Positions 1 to 10,407 of a stretch of 64,000 bases of DNA are shown here, one piece after another. The stretch lies in assembly GCF_905163445.1 (NCBI RefSeq), contig NC_053195.1:2408501-2472500 (forward strand), given 5' to 3'. Each line of letters starts with the position of its first letter. Position 1 is the stretch's first letter. The translations under genes were made by a program, and so were the position numbers. A model generated the notes under the pieces. That model did not search any database. It saw nothing but the letters and a program-made list of their open reading frames with translations, and was not told where the DNA came from. The stretch comes from Pararge aegeria (taxonomy: Eukaryota > Arthropoda > Insecta > Lepidoptera > Nymphalidae).

Positions 1-287
1 AAAGTAAAAACACAAGTAAATAGTTAGAATGTAGTGTTTTTTCCTTATTTTAGGCATCTAGGCGTTTTAATAAACATGCCTTTTAAAATAATACTGTTTC
101 AAGTGACAGTAGTAAGGGCCCAGTACTCGAGAATGTTGGGTTTATTATATTCTATTCGACGGACAAAATAATTTCATGTTCTCCTGACAATAGAACGAAC
201 GGACTAACCTCAACGAGTTTTGAAGCTCTGGATGTGCAAAGTGTAGCGTAAGAGGTAAGATAGTGAGTTGACCGCTAACAGTTATGT

Positions 288-397
288 GTGATCGACCACA
301 TATAAAATAATGGCCAGAAGAATAAATATGGAAACAACACATACCTGGATATACCCAACGTCTGGCCTGTAGCACACATAAGCCGCCAGCAACTCGT
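288..397 (-). pseudogene. Duplicated end of the TBC exon with second splice donor
   Basis: An 85-bp stretch (313-397) is identical to 446-530, at a constant offset of 133 bp. It repeats the last coding part of the TBC exon (ELLAAYVCYRPDVGYIQ), the CAG|GTATGT donor and the first bases of the intron. Flanking bases 288-312 still resemble 420-445. The copy lies inside the intron just downstream of the functional donor. Because 133 is not a multiple of three, using the distal donor would shift the frame within the TBC domain. No acceptor lies just upstream of the copy, so it is probably an intronic relic; a collapsed haplotype or assembly artefact is possible. Confidence 0.8.
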
Positions 398-477
398 AGT
401 AATGTGTGGAACAAGACATGTTGACCGACCACACACAAAAAAAGAGCCAGAAGAATAAATATGGAAACAACACATAC

Positions 478-1072
478 CTGGATATACCCAACGTCTGGCC
501 TGTAGCACACATAAGCCGCCAGCAACTCGTGTAACACATCAAAATACGGCCCGCCTGGCTGAAATATACACAGGTGTGGGAAAGTCCTAGCTATATCCAG
601 CTGTATCAGCTCCATTGAACACTCGTCACTGTAATCCAGTAGATTCGGATTGGATTTCGAGCAACACTTCTTTGGCGGATCGACTGTTAATGTCTTTAGA
701 TTCTGCTCGCTAAAGTTCCTGGGCAAACCCAACCTTTTGTCAGATTTCTCGTTACTATCGTCAGTTTTCGACGATCTTTTCGAGGACCTTTCGTCGGTCC
801 TGGCGAATTCGTCGGCGGACAATCTGTCGTCTACTTTCTGATCTTCGATTTTATCTTCCTTCTTGCAGTTACACGTGTTTTTTGAGTTGATTTTTAATCT
901 TTTTCTCCTTAACTGTGCCTCGTGTAGTTTCTGTTTCGCTTTGGTAACGTAATCCTGGTAATTGTCATGGGATATTTTGAGTTTGTTCTCGATGGCCAGT
1001 TGCCAGACTCGGCCCCTGATGGCCGGGGGAAGCCCACTCCACCACAGTTCGAGGGTGCGTTTGCTGTTCTTC
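478..1072 (-). CDS. TBC1D12/TBC1D14-like: TBC1D12/14-like protein, first part of TBC Rab-GAP domain
   Basis: This 595-nt exon has acceptor TTTACAG and donor CAG|GTATGT. It opens with the last base of the Met codon from the previous exon and reads KNSKRTLELWWSGLPPAIRG, the start of the TBC domain, in which LWW-x-G-(I/L)-P is diagnostic. It continues RVWQLAIENKL. A hydrophilic insert of about 95 residues (Lys, Asp, Ser, Glu; NCKKEDKIEDQKVDDR and so on) follows. The domain then resumes at SMELIQLDIARTFPHLCIF and QPGGPYFDVLHELLAAY, ending CYRPDVGYIQ. The IxxDxxRTFP catalytic-arginine motif is intact. The second-finger YVQGM Gln is present as the terminal YIQ; the following GM should come from the next exon, outside the window. 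The frame stays open past the donor, but that extension is intronic. Confidence 0.92.
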
Positions 1073-1287
1073 CTGTAAACAAAGAAATGGCAGGTCATAA
1101 AAATTATTTATTTCTTGTTTTTTAGTTGTATAACGAAGTCGTTATTTTTCTTGAGCTGGGCAAAACAGATAGATATTATAACACAGCCGTCCGCTTAGCA
1201 AGGATTTTCGAAAATTCATCCACCTGAGGTGGCTAAATTATTTGTTTATTTTCTATTGTCGTATTTGTAAATTGAGAGAAATGTGTA

Positions 1288-1372
1288 AGTGTAATTCTTA
1301 TGTACGCATCAAAAGTGCCATCTATGGGCCTACTTGAATAAAGATATTTTTGACATTGACTTTGGCTTTGAC
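1288..1372 (+). mobile_element. LINE 3' end fragment with TTTGAC-type tail
   Basis: This matches the terminal part of the longer copy at 8645-9280 (GTACGCATCAAAAGTGCC..., TGAATAAAGATATTTTTGAC) and ends in a short TTTGAC-like tail. It is a 5'-truncated non-LTR retrotransposon copy in the intron of the TBC gene. Confidence 0.6.
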
Positions 1373-1670
1373 ATATGATTATAATTGTTTAACTGGCTAT
1401 GGATCATTGTAAACATAGCCGTTCACAATAAACAACGGAAATATTATACCAAAAAAAAAAAATACGTATGTACTCGTATATTGTATGATCGTATTAGAAA
1501 TGGGCACAGTTGAAACAATCATTACAATAGGCAGGTGTGAAGAAAACAGTAAAATAACAATAGTGCCGGCGTAAAACTTCACCATTGTTACATTTCCAAT
1601 ACATATAACCTGCTTCTATAGAATGATGCATTCGTTTCTTAGGTATATGACGGAGGTACCAACTGAAACT

Positions 1671-1790
1671 TCCGTACTATACTTTACTAATGTTATAAAG
1701 AGGAAATGGTTTTTTGTTTGTTGGTTTGTACCATTTAGGCTCAGAAACTACTAGGCCGATTTTAACAATTTCTGTACCAATAGAATTTTT
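1671..1790 (+). mobile_element. Helitron 5'-end fragment
   Basis: It begins TCCGTACTATAC and contains ACTAATGTTATAAAG, then a T/G-rich stretch and CTAGGCCGATTTTAACAA. This resembles the 5' region of the non-autonomous Helitrons in this window (compare 36096-36140). No CTAG terminus is visible before the adjoining SINE, so it is truncated. Confidence 0.4.
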
Positions 1791-1800
1791 TTTTTTTTTT

Positions 1801-2054
1801 ATATAAATAAATATACTACGACAATACACACATCACCACCTAGCCCCGAAGTAAGCATAGCTTGTGTTATGGGTACTAAGATGACTATTTTTATGAATAA
1901 TATACATAAATACTTAGAATATATATATATAAACACCCAGACACTGAAAAACATTCATGCTCATCACACAAACATTTTCCAGTTGTGGGAATCGAACCCA
2001 CGGCCTTCGGCTCAGAAAGCAGGGTCGCTGCAAACTGCGCCAATCGGCCGTCAT
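1801..2054 (-). mobile_element. tRNA-derived SINE, family 3
   Basis: Read on the minus strand, it opens with GGCCGATTGGCGCAG (A-box region), then GTGGGTTCGATTCCCAC (B box). A body follows, with CTGGGTGTTTATAT and ACACAAGCTACGCTTACTT, and an AT-rich TATTTATTTA tail. At least seven related copies occur in this window. It is a pol III-type element, not a functional tRNA gene, since no cloverleaf 3' half follows. Confidence 0.8.
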
Positions 2055-2222
2055 TATTTATTAAATACGGCTATACTACGGCAATTCACACATCCCCATC
2101 TAGCCCGAAAGTAAGCGTAGCTTCTTTAATGGATACTAATGTGACTGCTAACTTATAATTTTTTTATGAATAATATAGGTACGTAAATACTTATAATATA
2201 CAAATAAACACCCAGTCTGGGT
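2055..2222 (-). mobile_element. SINE family 3, head-truncated second copy
   Basis: It repeats the family-3 body (TACTACGGCAATTCACACATC, GTAAGCGTAGCTTC, AAACACCCAGTCTGG) directly next to the copy at 1801-2054 and in the same orientation. The tRNA-like head is missing, so it was truncated or is part of a tandem insertion. Confidence 0.65.
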
Positions 2223-2814
2223 TGGGGGTTACTGCCTAATACGCCATCAGCCGTCAAGCTGATGTTATTAAAAACAGGTTAGTTTGGACGTAAACGACGA
2301 CCACTTCATGATCACATTTATATCAGAAAAACCTAAAGAAGAAGAGATGAACAGAGTTTTTTAACAATCTTTTTATTTACTATCCAATTAAATTGGTTTA
2401 ATGCCAAATTCCCGAGGTTCAAGGTCGAAGTATTTAAAGAGCAGAATAACAAGAAAACCGGTTTATTGCTAGACATGTCAGTGGGTAAAATCTAATTATG
2501 TTTTCCTGTTTTAGCTTTGCACTGCGCACTAAGCTAATTTTTGCGGTAACGTTATTCCGATTTTCTATTTTTTACCGATGATTTTTACCGATTATTATTA
2601 CAACGGTGTACTACTTATAGCCACTTTCACTGTTCGCATAACTGGAAGGTTAAATTGACTGTAGGCTTTTATAACTTTCGCCTTGCTGCTTCGATAAACC
2701 ATAATGATACGCGGAAGCACTTTTGACCGGTCGTGCTTTACTATCGTGGGAATCTCAGGGATATGAGAGAGGTTGGCGTATCATTATTACCATCGTCATA
2801 TCAACCGATAGACA

Positions 2815-3160
2815 TCAGCTGTTGAACATTGGTCTTTTGTACGCGCCTGTGACGCGCTTAATGGTGTGTCTACCTTGTTGGGGTCGACCGACGCTGCGCT
2901 TACCAGTTCGGAGCTGCTATTCCAGCACCTTGGGACCCCAACGTCCATCCTTTGTCCGAACAATGTGCCACGTCCATTGCCACTTCAGCTTCGCGACTCG
3001 TTGAGCTATGTCGGTAACTCTGGTTCTTCCACGAATCTCCACATTTCTGATCGCGTAGAGATACTCCGAGCATAGCTCTCTCCACCGCCCGCTGAGTGAT
3101 TCTGAGCCTTCTTATGAGGCCCATATTAAAGAAAATTCTGACCACTGCATGGCTAGCATA
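2815..3160 (-). mobile_element. RTE-like LINE reverse-transcriptase C-terminal remnant
   Basis: On the minus strand the translation includes MGLIRRLRITQRAVERAMLG, VSLRD and, after a disrupted stretch, KGWTLGSQGAG. These resemble the C-terminal end of RTE-type ORF2 proteins. Related remnants are at 20390, 30645 and 45460. The reading frame is decayed and not functional. Confidence 0.65.
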
Positions 3161-3800
3161 GCAAAGAGTATAATCCCCGATTATATCTCCTGACAGGGGT
3201 AAATATTAACTTGTCCACCTGCCATAGCACGCCAGCGGGAGAAGTCTACGTCGTTTTTTATTACACACACAGAATTAAGAACATACAGAATCCTTATTCA
3301 GCCATTATTGCAAGCATTGTGTCCATCACAGAGAAAACGCCCCGCGCACGTCTCACTTTACATCCGCGGAATCTTGCTAGTTAGTAGAGACAAAATAATT
3401 ACTGTCAACTGTTGAAGATACCTCCTGCACGGCTAGCATGGGCAGGACACAATTATATCCCCGGGGAAAGGATAAAAGTTTACCTTCTCGCAACTATCTC
3501 TCGAGCACTGGCGCAGAAGTGGAAATAATATCCAAATAATATATATGTATTAATAAACAGGGGTAAACTTCTCCTATTCCATGTTCCAGTGATTTTGCAG
3601 ATGGACGCGTTAATTATATCGCTTTTCAGGGGATATAATCGGGGGATATCATGTTTAACTCCTGCCCGTGCAAGCCCTGCTGTTCGAGAAACACTTATAA
3701 AGTGGAGTGGTTTTTTATGCTTCAACATGTGTACACGGTGTCTGTACGTTCTTATTTCTGTGTTCACACTTATATTATTTGGGAGGTGCCGGGGATATAA
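3147..3800. repeat. Composite interspersed repeat with inverted arms
   Basis: Pieces recur elsewhere: AGAATCCTTATTCAGCCATTATTG (3290-3313) also near 61600; GTACACGGTGTCTGTACGTTC (3732-3752) also at 27870, 30035 and 62040; and the ATATAATCGGGGGATAT region also near 57790. The arm at 3170-3240 is an imperfect inverted copy of the arm at 3555-3650 (TATAATCCCCGATTATATC versus GATATAATCGGGGGATATC). It is a non-coding repeat whose class I could not assign. Confidence 0.5.
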
Positions 3801-3805
3801 ACCGG

Positions 3806-3933
3806 CAGTGGTGTGCACTGGGCTCCTTACCTGGATATGCACGCACGGGGAAGAGTGCAACACTTTTATACGAGTTATATATCAATTTTAGGGTAGGCAG
3901 TGCTTTTGTGAATGTACAAAGTGCACGCCACTG
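3806..3933. mobile_element. hAT-like miniature inverted-repeat element
   Basis: The 128-bp segment starts CAGTGGTGTGCACT and ends AGTGCACGCCACTG, so its termini are inverted repeats with one mismatch over about 14 bp. CAGTGGCG-type ends are typical of hAT transposons. The 8-bp flanks share only about half their bases, so the target duplication is decayed. It has no coding capacity. Confidence 0.6.
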
Positions 3934-4061
3934 GTATTCGGAACCTCCTACTTACAAGAACTTAGCGCTCACCACCGCGCCAGGAAGGTCAACAAAAATA
4001 CTCCTGACATTTTGTAATAAAAATAGTTTTTCTTTCTCTTGAGACAGTCCAGGAAAATGTC

Positions 4062-4290
4062 CAGACCAGTTTATCTTTATTTCACTACAAGTTGACTGCA
4101 AAATTACCTCTTGGTAAGGGATAATACAGTCTAAGATGGTAACGGGGTAACCTGTTAGGGATATAGCAGTTTTATCATCACATCAACAATGACATCGTAC
4201 CGGAACGCTAAATCAAGCGAGCGATAAGTCTTTGTCGGTAGAGTGGTAATTAGACAAGGCCAAAGCGTCCCACCAGATCAGACCAGAGAA
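4062..4290 (-). mobile_element. SINE family 2 copy
   Basis: It shares blocks with other copies: TTTCACTACAAG, CAGTCTAAGATGGTAAC, CGACATCGTACCGGAACGCT-like, TCTTTGTCGGTAG and CCACCAGATCAGACCAGAG. In more complete copies (15951-16291) the far end is tRNA-like on the minus strand. It borders the TBC exon at 4342. A tRNA-like end of another copy (CTCACCACCGCGCCAGGAAGGTC) is visible at about 3967-3990. Confidence 0.65.
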
Positions 4291-4341
4291 ACTTCACCAG
4301 TTTACTGGGCGGTCGCGGTAAGATGCTTGTTACATACTTAC

Positions 4342-4548
4342 ATGTTAGACCAATCAGGTAATATGTTCTGTGTCCATTCTCGCGCGTGCCTCGCGAGGCG
4401 TTCCTCCATACGTAGCGACTCTTGCAGTCGCGCATGCCTCGCGGCCGCCTCGCGCTCGACCCTACGCCTCGCCGCCTCTACCATACGTGCGTGTTCCGCC
4501 TTGTGCCTGAGCGCCTCTTCTGTGCATTTCGCTGGGAGATTCGAAGGT
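4342..4548 (-). CDS. TBC1D12/TBC1D14-like: TBC1D12/14-like protein, coiled-coil exon
   Basis: This 207-nt exon sits between a TTTTTTTTCAG acceptor and an AT|GTAAGT donor. It starts with the last base of the Arg codon begun in the previous exon and reads PSNLPAKC, then a highly charged helix rich in Ala, Arg and Glu (AEHARMVEAARRRVEREAAA), then WTQNILPDWSNM. These match the order conserved in vertebrate TBC1D12 and TBC1D14 just before the TBC domain: the NLPAK motif, a basic coiled coil, and an ILP-W-x-x-M segment. The exon is GC-rich (many CGC/GCG codons) compared with the AT-rich introns. Minus-strand SINEs lie close by in the introns. Confidence 0.88.
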
Positions 4549-4724
4549 CTGAAAAAAAATAAGATATTGGTTTTAAAAAAACTCCCGTATTTATAGTTAT
4601 TTACATTTATTATTTTATAGTGTTTAATAGGTTTTGTTATATGGGCCTATAAAAAACACAGTTTGCCTGATATAAAAGAATAAATAAAAAAATAAAAAAA
4701 ATTAACACGAATTCCATTTCAACA

Positions 4725-4935
4725 ATCATCAATAGCTGCTGGACTGCAGGTCTTTCCAAGTGGTAGGGTTTGCCCATAATGGGTCCGGAAAGAAGAGTTG
4801 CTAATCGCAGAAGATGTAGTCACAGAGGACGCTGTCCGTTCTCCGTTGCACTCCCTTAGTCGAATTGTACGACATCCGCGGGAAAAGGAGGGTTGGTGAC
4901 ATCTGCATTCTGATCTGATGTTTTCTCGTAAAACC
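4725..4935 (-). repeat. Interspersed repeat (ATCATCAATAG-tailed family)
   Basis: It contains CACTCCCTTAGTCG, TACGACATCCGCGGGAA and GGAGGGTTGGTGACA. The same block order recurs at 50688-50905, where a CATCATCAATAG tail starts the element in the same direction. It is non-coding, probably a LINE or SINE 3' region. Confidence 0.55.
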
Positions 4936-5008
4936 CTTAACCCTTATCTCACACACCGAAGTCCTAAACACTTTAAAGGGATGCAATCGATAAAGTTAAG
5001 GTAATAAA

Positions 5009-5150
5009 TGCGTTTTACTCGTAAGAATTAAAATATCACTTTCTTCAGCGGTGAAGGAAAACATCGTGAGGAAACCTGCATACCTGAGAGTTCGCCATAA
5101 TGTTCTCAAAGGTGTTTGGAGTCCACCAATCCGCACTGACCTAGCCCGAT
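5009..5150 (+). mobile_element. SINE family 1, truncated
   Basis: It contains the family-1 body from GCGTTTTACTCG, through CAGCGGTGAAGGAAAACATC, to GGAGTCCACCAATCCGCACT. Both the tRNA-like head and the tail are missing. It is followed at 5160-5195 by a Helitron-like 3' end (GACGAAGTCGCGGGCAACAG). Confidence 0.75.
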
Positions 5151-5784
5151 TTTTAGCACCGAAAAAATGTAGACGAAGTCGCGGGCAACAGCTACTAAAA
5201 TAATAGAACGTAACGACCAATTAAGCATCGTATTCACGCGCTAATATCAACCTATCGTTTTTTAATAATTTAAACAATAACCAGTAACTCAAAGCTGATC
5301 GCTTCGTAATCGGTAAAACGATTAGCAAATAATATGTTGCCATTGAACCGTTATTAAATGAGCACAATGTGTAAATAAACAATTAACAAAACATTTGCTA
5401 ATAATAGTTATTGTTTATCGTTAAATTTTCTGTGTTAGCTATTAAAAGGAGTAGTTCAGTTATTTAGCGTTCGTTAGTTAAACTTAAAAGGAAACTATAG
5501 ACTTCTTTGTATAGAATTCAATAACTCTCAAAACTTTTTGAAATCATATCTCAGGAGAACTCTCGATTCTCGCGGATTTTTATTAGATCGCCGGTAGTCT
5601 AAAAAATTAAAGGTCTGAATTATTTACGAACCTAAACGAAATAGGTCGGTTATAATTATTTTTTTAATGAATCCTGTTTTAAAACCACACCCTATTTTTT
5701 ACACAACTTAAAAATATCTGTAGGACAAGCCTTTTTTTACAAGAATACAAAACTTAAAAATATAAGTAGAAGTACAACTAAATT

Positions 5785-5878
5785 GAATGCCACGCGTCCC
5801 TCAAATAAACTGTTCCTACGGGATGCTTTAAAAACAAAAACACAAACAAAAGCGGACGAAGTCGCGGGCAACAGCTAG
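5785..5878 (+). mobile_element. Helitron 3' end
   Basis: It ends AGCGGACGAAGTCGCGGGCA then ACAGCTAG, followed by host T at 5879. That is the canonical Helitron 3' structure (GC-rich stem region, then CTAG|T). The 5' boundary is uncertain. Confidence 0.6.
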
Positions 5879-6520
5879 TTATATAGTTCTATCTGCACAT
5901 AAAACTTGAGACTTTAATAAGAGTATGCCAGTCGTTACTGCACACTCGTAAACACACGCGGCGATGGTTAATCGTAGGAAATTCCCAACTAACTACCGAA
6001 CCCTTTACAGTTCGTGACTTGCCATAAACGTGAGGTGTTTATTCAGGCAAATTGGATTTGTATTCTTAATCCAAAGGCAGTAGGGCACAAAATGCATCAA
6101 GGTATGTTTAAGACCCTACTGCAATCGTTTCGAGTTTGATGAGAGATGGGAATAGGTAGGCAATTTGAAGCCTGAGAACATTAATAAAAATAACTAATTC
6201 GTATTCCTGTGGGTTCGTTTCGATATTTGAATGCTTTAGCCAGACCAGTATTTGTTTTAGTTATCATCCTCATCAATATCATTAGACCTATAGATGAATT
6301 CTTGAAGTGGCGGCTCTTATCGGAGGTTGGCAACCATTACGGATATCTGGACTTTGGACGCAGCTGCACGGAACAACGATCGGGTACTTTCCCCGAACCA
6401 TTGGCGTAAATTTTTAGCCATGATGTTCTTCTCCGGCCAGTTGGTCTTTTGCCGGCTATTTACCCCTGAATAATGAGCTGAAGGAGGTCATATTTATTGC
6501 ATTTAAGTTAATTTAAAAAC

Positions 6521-6811
6521 TGCGATAGCCCAGTGGTTAGGACAGCTTCACTTCCGGCGGGCCGAGTTCGAATCCCAGCATATTAAAATATCACGTTCTA
6601 TCATTCATATTAAAATATCACTTGCTTCAACGGTGAAGAGAAACATCGTGAGCAAACCTGCATGCCTGAGAATTCTACATAATGTTCTTAAAGGTATGTA
6701 GAGTCCACAAATCCATACTGGGCCAACGTGGTAGACTTCCTTAACCCCTTCTCATTGTGGGAGGAGACCCGTGCTCTGTAGTGGGCCGGTAATGGGTCGA
6801 TATGATGATAC
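6521..6811 (+). mobile_element. tRNA-derived SINE, family 1
   Basis: The head is TGCGATAGCCCAGTGG (A box) with GAGTTCGAATCCCAGC (B box). It continues with TGCTTCAACGGTGAAG and GGCCAACGTGGTAGACTTCC, and ends in a GATATGATGATA tail. This is the commonest SINE of the window (13 copies or fragments). Confidence 0.85.
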
Positions 6812-7137
6812 TCTATAAGTAAGATATTAAAAACCTGATGAGTGGCAATGAAGTGCAAGAATGACTAAGAAGCGCAGACAGCGGTAAAAGTTAAAACATT
6901 CCCTTTATGCGGAGGTAGAATGAATATTTTATTTGACATGGATGTTCTAATACAATACAATTGACATTGCTAATGGTTTATAAATAAACGAGACTTAACC
7001 TTCGGTGGTATGTCATTGGCCTCCATTAGGTGCAAAGGAGAATTGGCACCGCACCAGTACCCCACTTGAGAGCTCTACTTATAAATATAGAGTGAAAGAT
7101 AAACTCTATTGAGTGATGAATATCTGATATTAATTAT

Positions 7138-7221
7138 TTAAGCGGGGTCAGTCATTAAGTTATGATGCAGTCTAAGATCGTCGCTGGCTGAACTGTTAGG
7201 GGTATGGCAGTTACAAAACCC
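7138..7221 (-). mobile_element. SINE family 2 fragment
   Basis: It contains GATGCAGTCTAAGATCG, GGCTGAACTGTTAGGGGTAT and GGCAGTTA as in other family-2 copies. It is cut off by the adjacent family-1 SINE. Confidence 0.5.
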
Positions 7222-7510
7222 TAATCATCATCATCATCATCACATCAACCCATTACCGGGCCACTACAGAGCATGGGTCTCCTCCCACAACGAGAAAGGG
7301 TTGAGGCCACCACGCTGGCCCAGTGCAGTTTGGTGGACTCCACATACCTTTGAGAACATTATGTAGATGTTCACCGTTGAAGCAAGCGATATTTTAATTA
7401 CTTAAAACGCACATAACTTAGAAAAGTTGAAGGTGAGTCCTGGGATTCGAACTCTGCCCCCGGATAGCGAAGTCGAGCTCCTACCACATGCGCTTTCACC
7501 GCTTATACCC
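7222..7510 (-). mobile_element. tRNA-derived SINE, family 1
   Basis: On the minus strand it has a GTGAAAGCGCATGTGG head, a GAGTTCGAATCCCAGGA-like B box, the family body and an ATGATGATGATGATGAT tail (7226-7243 on the plus strand). The body is shortened around the CACGATG region. Confidence 0.8.
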
Positions 7511-7804
7511 CTAATATATTCGTATTATTGCCGAGTATTTATTCATTATTATTATTTGCTCTGATTAGTAATTTAGTCTCCCAAGTTAAATGTATCTTTA
7601 ATTTAATTTTTTCTTTTATATCAATTAATTCATTTTCTATTCCTTTGTTCTTTTTTGCTGGCACTTAGTGATTTTTGCAATAACTTGCTATAATCGACAC
7701 ATTTGGAGAATTTTTCACCCCACCGATGTCATCGAGCCCCAGGAATCTTCTCATGGAGAGTGCTTCTCGAAGAAGAAGAATTCCTCACTTAACAATTTTT
7801 CATT

Positions 7805-8010
7805 GTGAAATCAAAATCTCCTGACGATACTCCGGTGTCGGAGCAATACATCATCTTGGTCAGGGAAACGCACCTAGAAGGTACACTGCCGGAGATCTGT
7901 TTGTTGTGGAGTATAGAGATTGAAGAAATTATAAATTACACCATACAGATACTCATGCGTTTCACGGAGTGTAGGAATTTAAGCTTCCTTCCTGCTTCTA
8001 ACCAATACCA
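7805..8010 (+). repeat. Interspersed repeat (GAAGAAATTATAAATTACACC family)
   Basis: It contains GAGCAATACATC, GGAGATCTGTTTGTTGTGGA, GATTGAAGAAATTATAAATT and TTTCACGGAGTG. The same order is found, in either orientation, near 25865, 27335, 40655, 42985 and 57925. It is non-coding and its class is not determined. Confidence 0.6.
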
Positions 8011-8644
8011 AGGAGAGCGCCAAACCCTAGGAAATTGTAGTAGAAGTAAAGTCTCTTAGGATTTTAATCTGTTCTTTATTGATTATGTAGTTAGCCAAGA
8101 CAAGGCGAGACTGCAATTCCTTACAATGGCGTCTGGAGCGGAAGTGGGCAAGCAGTGTCTAGGCGGTATGCAATTTGCCCGACCGTGTTTTAAGCCCCAC
8201 CTGTATTTATTGGCTTATTCCTTCTACGTCTGGTTAAAAGATTACTTCGCGTCTTCAGCTACAAAGGATGTAATTTTGTACAATTACCTACGCTAGAATA
8301 AGTGAATAAGACAGTATGAATAAGAGAATAACTATTCGGTAATTTTATAGATATTCCTTATGCTTTTATTAAACAATTATAATATCACTACTCACGTGAA
8401 TACAGACCTGACCAAGGTGACTTATGTCTATATATATATGACTGGTTACTCTACGGTCTACACATGGTTCCTATTGTAAAGTGACTGAGAAAAGTAATAA
8501 ACGACTAAGACACCGTGAGGTATATTTGCATCGATCGAGTCCATGTTGGACTGTATTGTATCGAAAATGCACCCGTATTAATATCAAAATATACACCAAC
8601 TCAATGTCATGAACATTGTTGTTGTTGTTAATCAAATATAATTT

Positions 8645-9280
8645 TAATTAATTCGAGAGAGTCATTGAGAGATAAATTTAAAGATTTTAAAATAATGACA
8701 GTGTATAGTCAGTACATATTTGAAAATTTAATGTACGTTCATAAAAACATTTCTAAATTTAAGAAAAAATGTGACTGCAATAATTTAAACATTAGAAGTA
8801 AGAATAAACTTACAGTGCAATATACTAGGTTACATAAAATTCATAATTCGTTTAAAGGAAATTGCATACAATTCTACAATAAACTACCAATTGACTGATC
8901 TTGGAGATGTCTCTTAAAAAGTTCAAAGTTTGTATTAAACGTAAGCTTATAGAAAAGTCCTATTATAGTATAAAGGACTACGTAAACGATAAAAAAGCTT
9001 GGGTGTAAATTATTGCTCTAACCAGGTTGCTCTTCTAATAATTTAAAATGACATTGTGAGATGGTGATAACAAAAAAAAAACACCCGGCTAAATTTGTTG
9101 TGGGCTTCTTCTTAGACCAGGACGCGTTTGGTACCCTCGTAGCTTTAGTTTTAAGTTTACGAATGTGGTTATCGCCATCATCTCACTACCGTGTAATTCT
9201 TATGTACGCATCAAAAGTGCCACCTATGGGCCTACTTGAATAAAGATATTTTTGACTTTGACTTTGACTTTGAATTGTTT
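8645..9280 (+). mobile_element. Jockey/CR1-like LINE 3' end (ORF2 C-terminus and 3'UTR)
   Basis: The translation at 8665-8898 reads YSQYIFENLMYVHKN, then RSKNKLTVQYTRLHKI and FYNKLP. This is the typical C-terminal end of a CR1/jockey-type reverse transcriptase. A frameshift lies between 8890 and 8907. The ORF resumes as LKKFKVCIKRKLIEKSYYSI and stops at KKAWV. The 3'UTR ends in a (TTTGAC)3 tail near 9255-9275. It is a 5'-truncated dead copy, and related 3' ends recur at eight or more sites here. Confidence 0.8.
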
Positions 9281-10407
9281 CTTGGAAACTATTTATTAAT
9301 TGAATAATAATTATAAGCGTTTTTGTAAAAATCCTAATCAATTTAATAAAACATCTGGCCAAAATGATTTTATAGTTATCAAAAGTTAAATAATTTACCC
9401 CCTTTATAAAATTACCGTAACAAAAGTGAACCAAGATATTAAGTTTGTTTTTCGTAATTGAGTAATACCTTCTTAAAAGTAAAACATAAATGTTTAACTT
9501 CGATAGCTTGGTTATGGAAATTAAACTTTACTATTTCAAATGTCTGAAATTCTGATTTTCATTTGCTTAAACGGAATTTGTACAACCTTTTAACGTTTTT
9601 TCCGACTTAAATATATATTTTTTTCTTGACAAAACAAAATGACATTCCGATAGTTAATTTACCTGCCATTTACATTGTCAACCACAGATTGTGATCTACA
9701 ATGAACATAATTAAATACCTCTTAATGCTAGTCAATAATAAATATCTTTTATTGCTATTTAAACTAATTTTATTTATTGAAGACTGAAGCATCCTAAGAG
9801 GAAGAAAAATTAATTGAAGACATATTGAAATCGATAATGTTCGAGGTTTTAATATTTACATATATAAATAAATAGTAAAGAACTTTCCATTACGCGAGCA
9901 CGTATTTTGTTAACCCCGAGTGCTTTGTTTGCTATTTCAATAATTATTGTATCTCAGTGGCGATCAATGACAAGAAGTTCTAATAGAATCAAAATTATCT
10001 AGTTCCACTTTATAACAAGCCAGTATCGTTTATTGTATTTTTGATTATCGCCTCGAAAGCAAGATCCCGGTTGGATCGGTTTTAAATTAATCTTTTTATA
10101 ATTGGTATTATAACAGTGGTGTTACCGATCGTGTTACATAAACTAAGTAGTATTGAAATAAATAAACAAATTAATTCATGCATACCTAAACAAGGAAGCT
10201 CACGCGATATCGATTCAGGCTAAGGTTTTTACATTTTATAAGAACAACACGAAAATTACTATATTTGCATTCATGTTGGCACGACTAGCATTTTATACTC
10301 GTACAAACCCATGTATCTGTTACTGTCATTAATACGTACAGTTTTCGATAAAATCGAAATCGAAATTTTAAGATAATATTTATTTCTTGCTTTATCTACT
10401 ATAAATG
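9281..10407. other. AT-rich intronic stretch, no recognised feature
   Basis: I see no conserved ORF, splice-bounded exon or repeat family here. It lies inside the 12.2-kb intron of the TBC gene. Confidence 0.5.

Noticed and set aside
145..1098. Single 317-residue ORF as one gene product
   Set aside because: Only 478-1072 is exon; the first nine residues precede a TTTACAG acceptor and the last third follows a GTATGT donor with no domain similarity.
3480..4042. Overlapping ORFs of 100-127 residues
   Set aside because: They cross the boundaries of a hAT-like MITE and interspersed repeats and contain no protein motif.
6521..6560. True tRNA gene at A/B-box sequences (here and in other SINEs)
   Set aside because: Only the promoter-bearing 5' half resembles tRNA; no acceptor-stem 3' half follows, and the sequence is repeated as a SINE.
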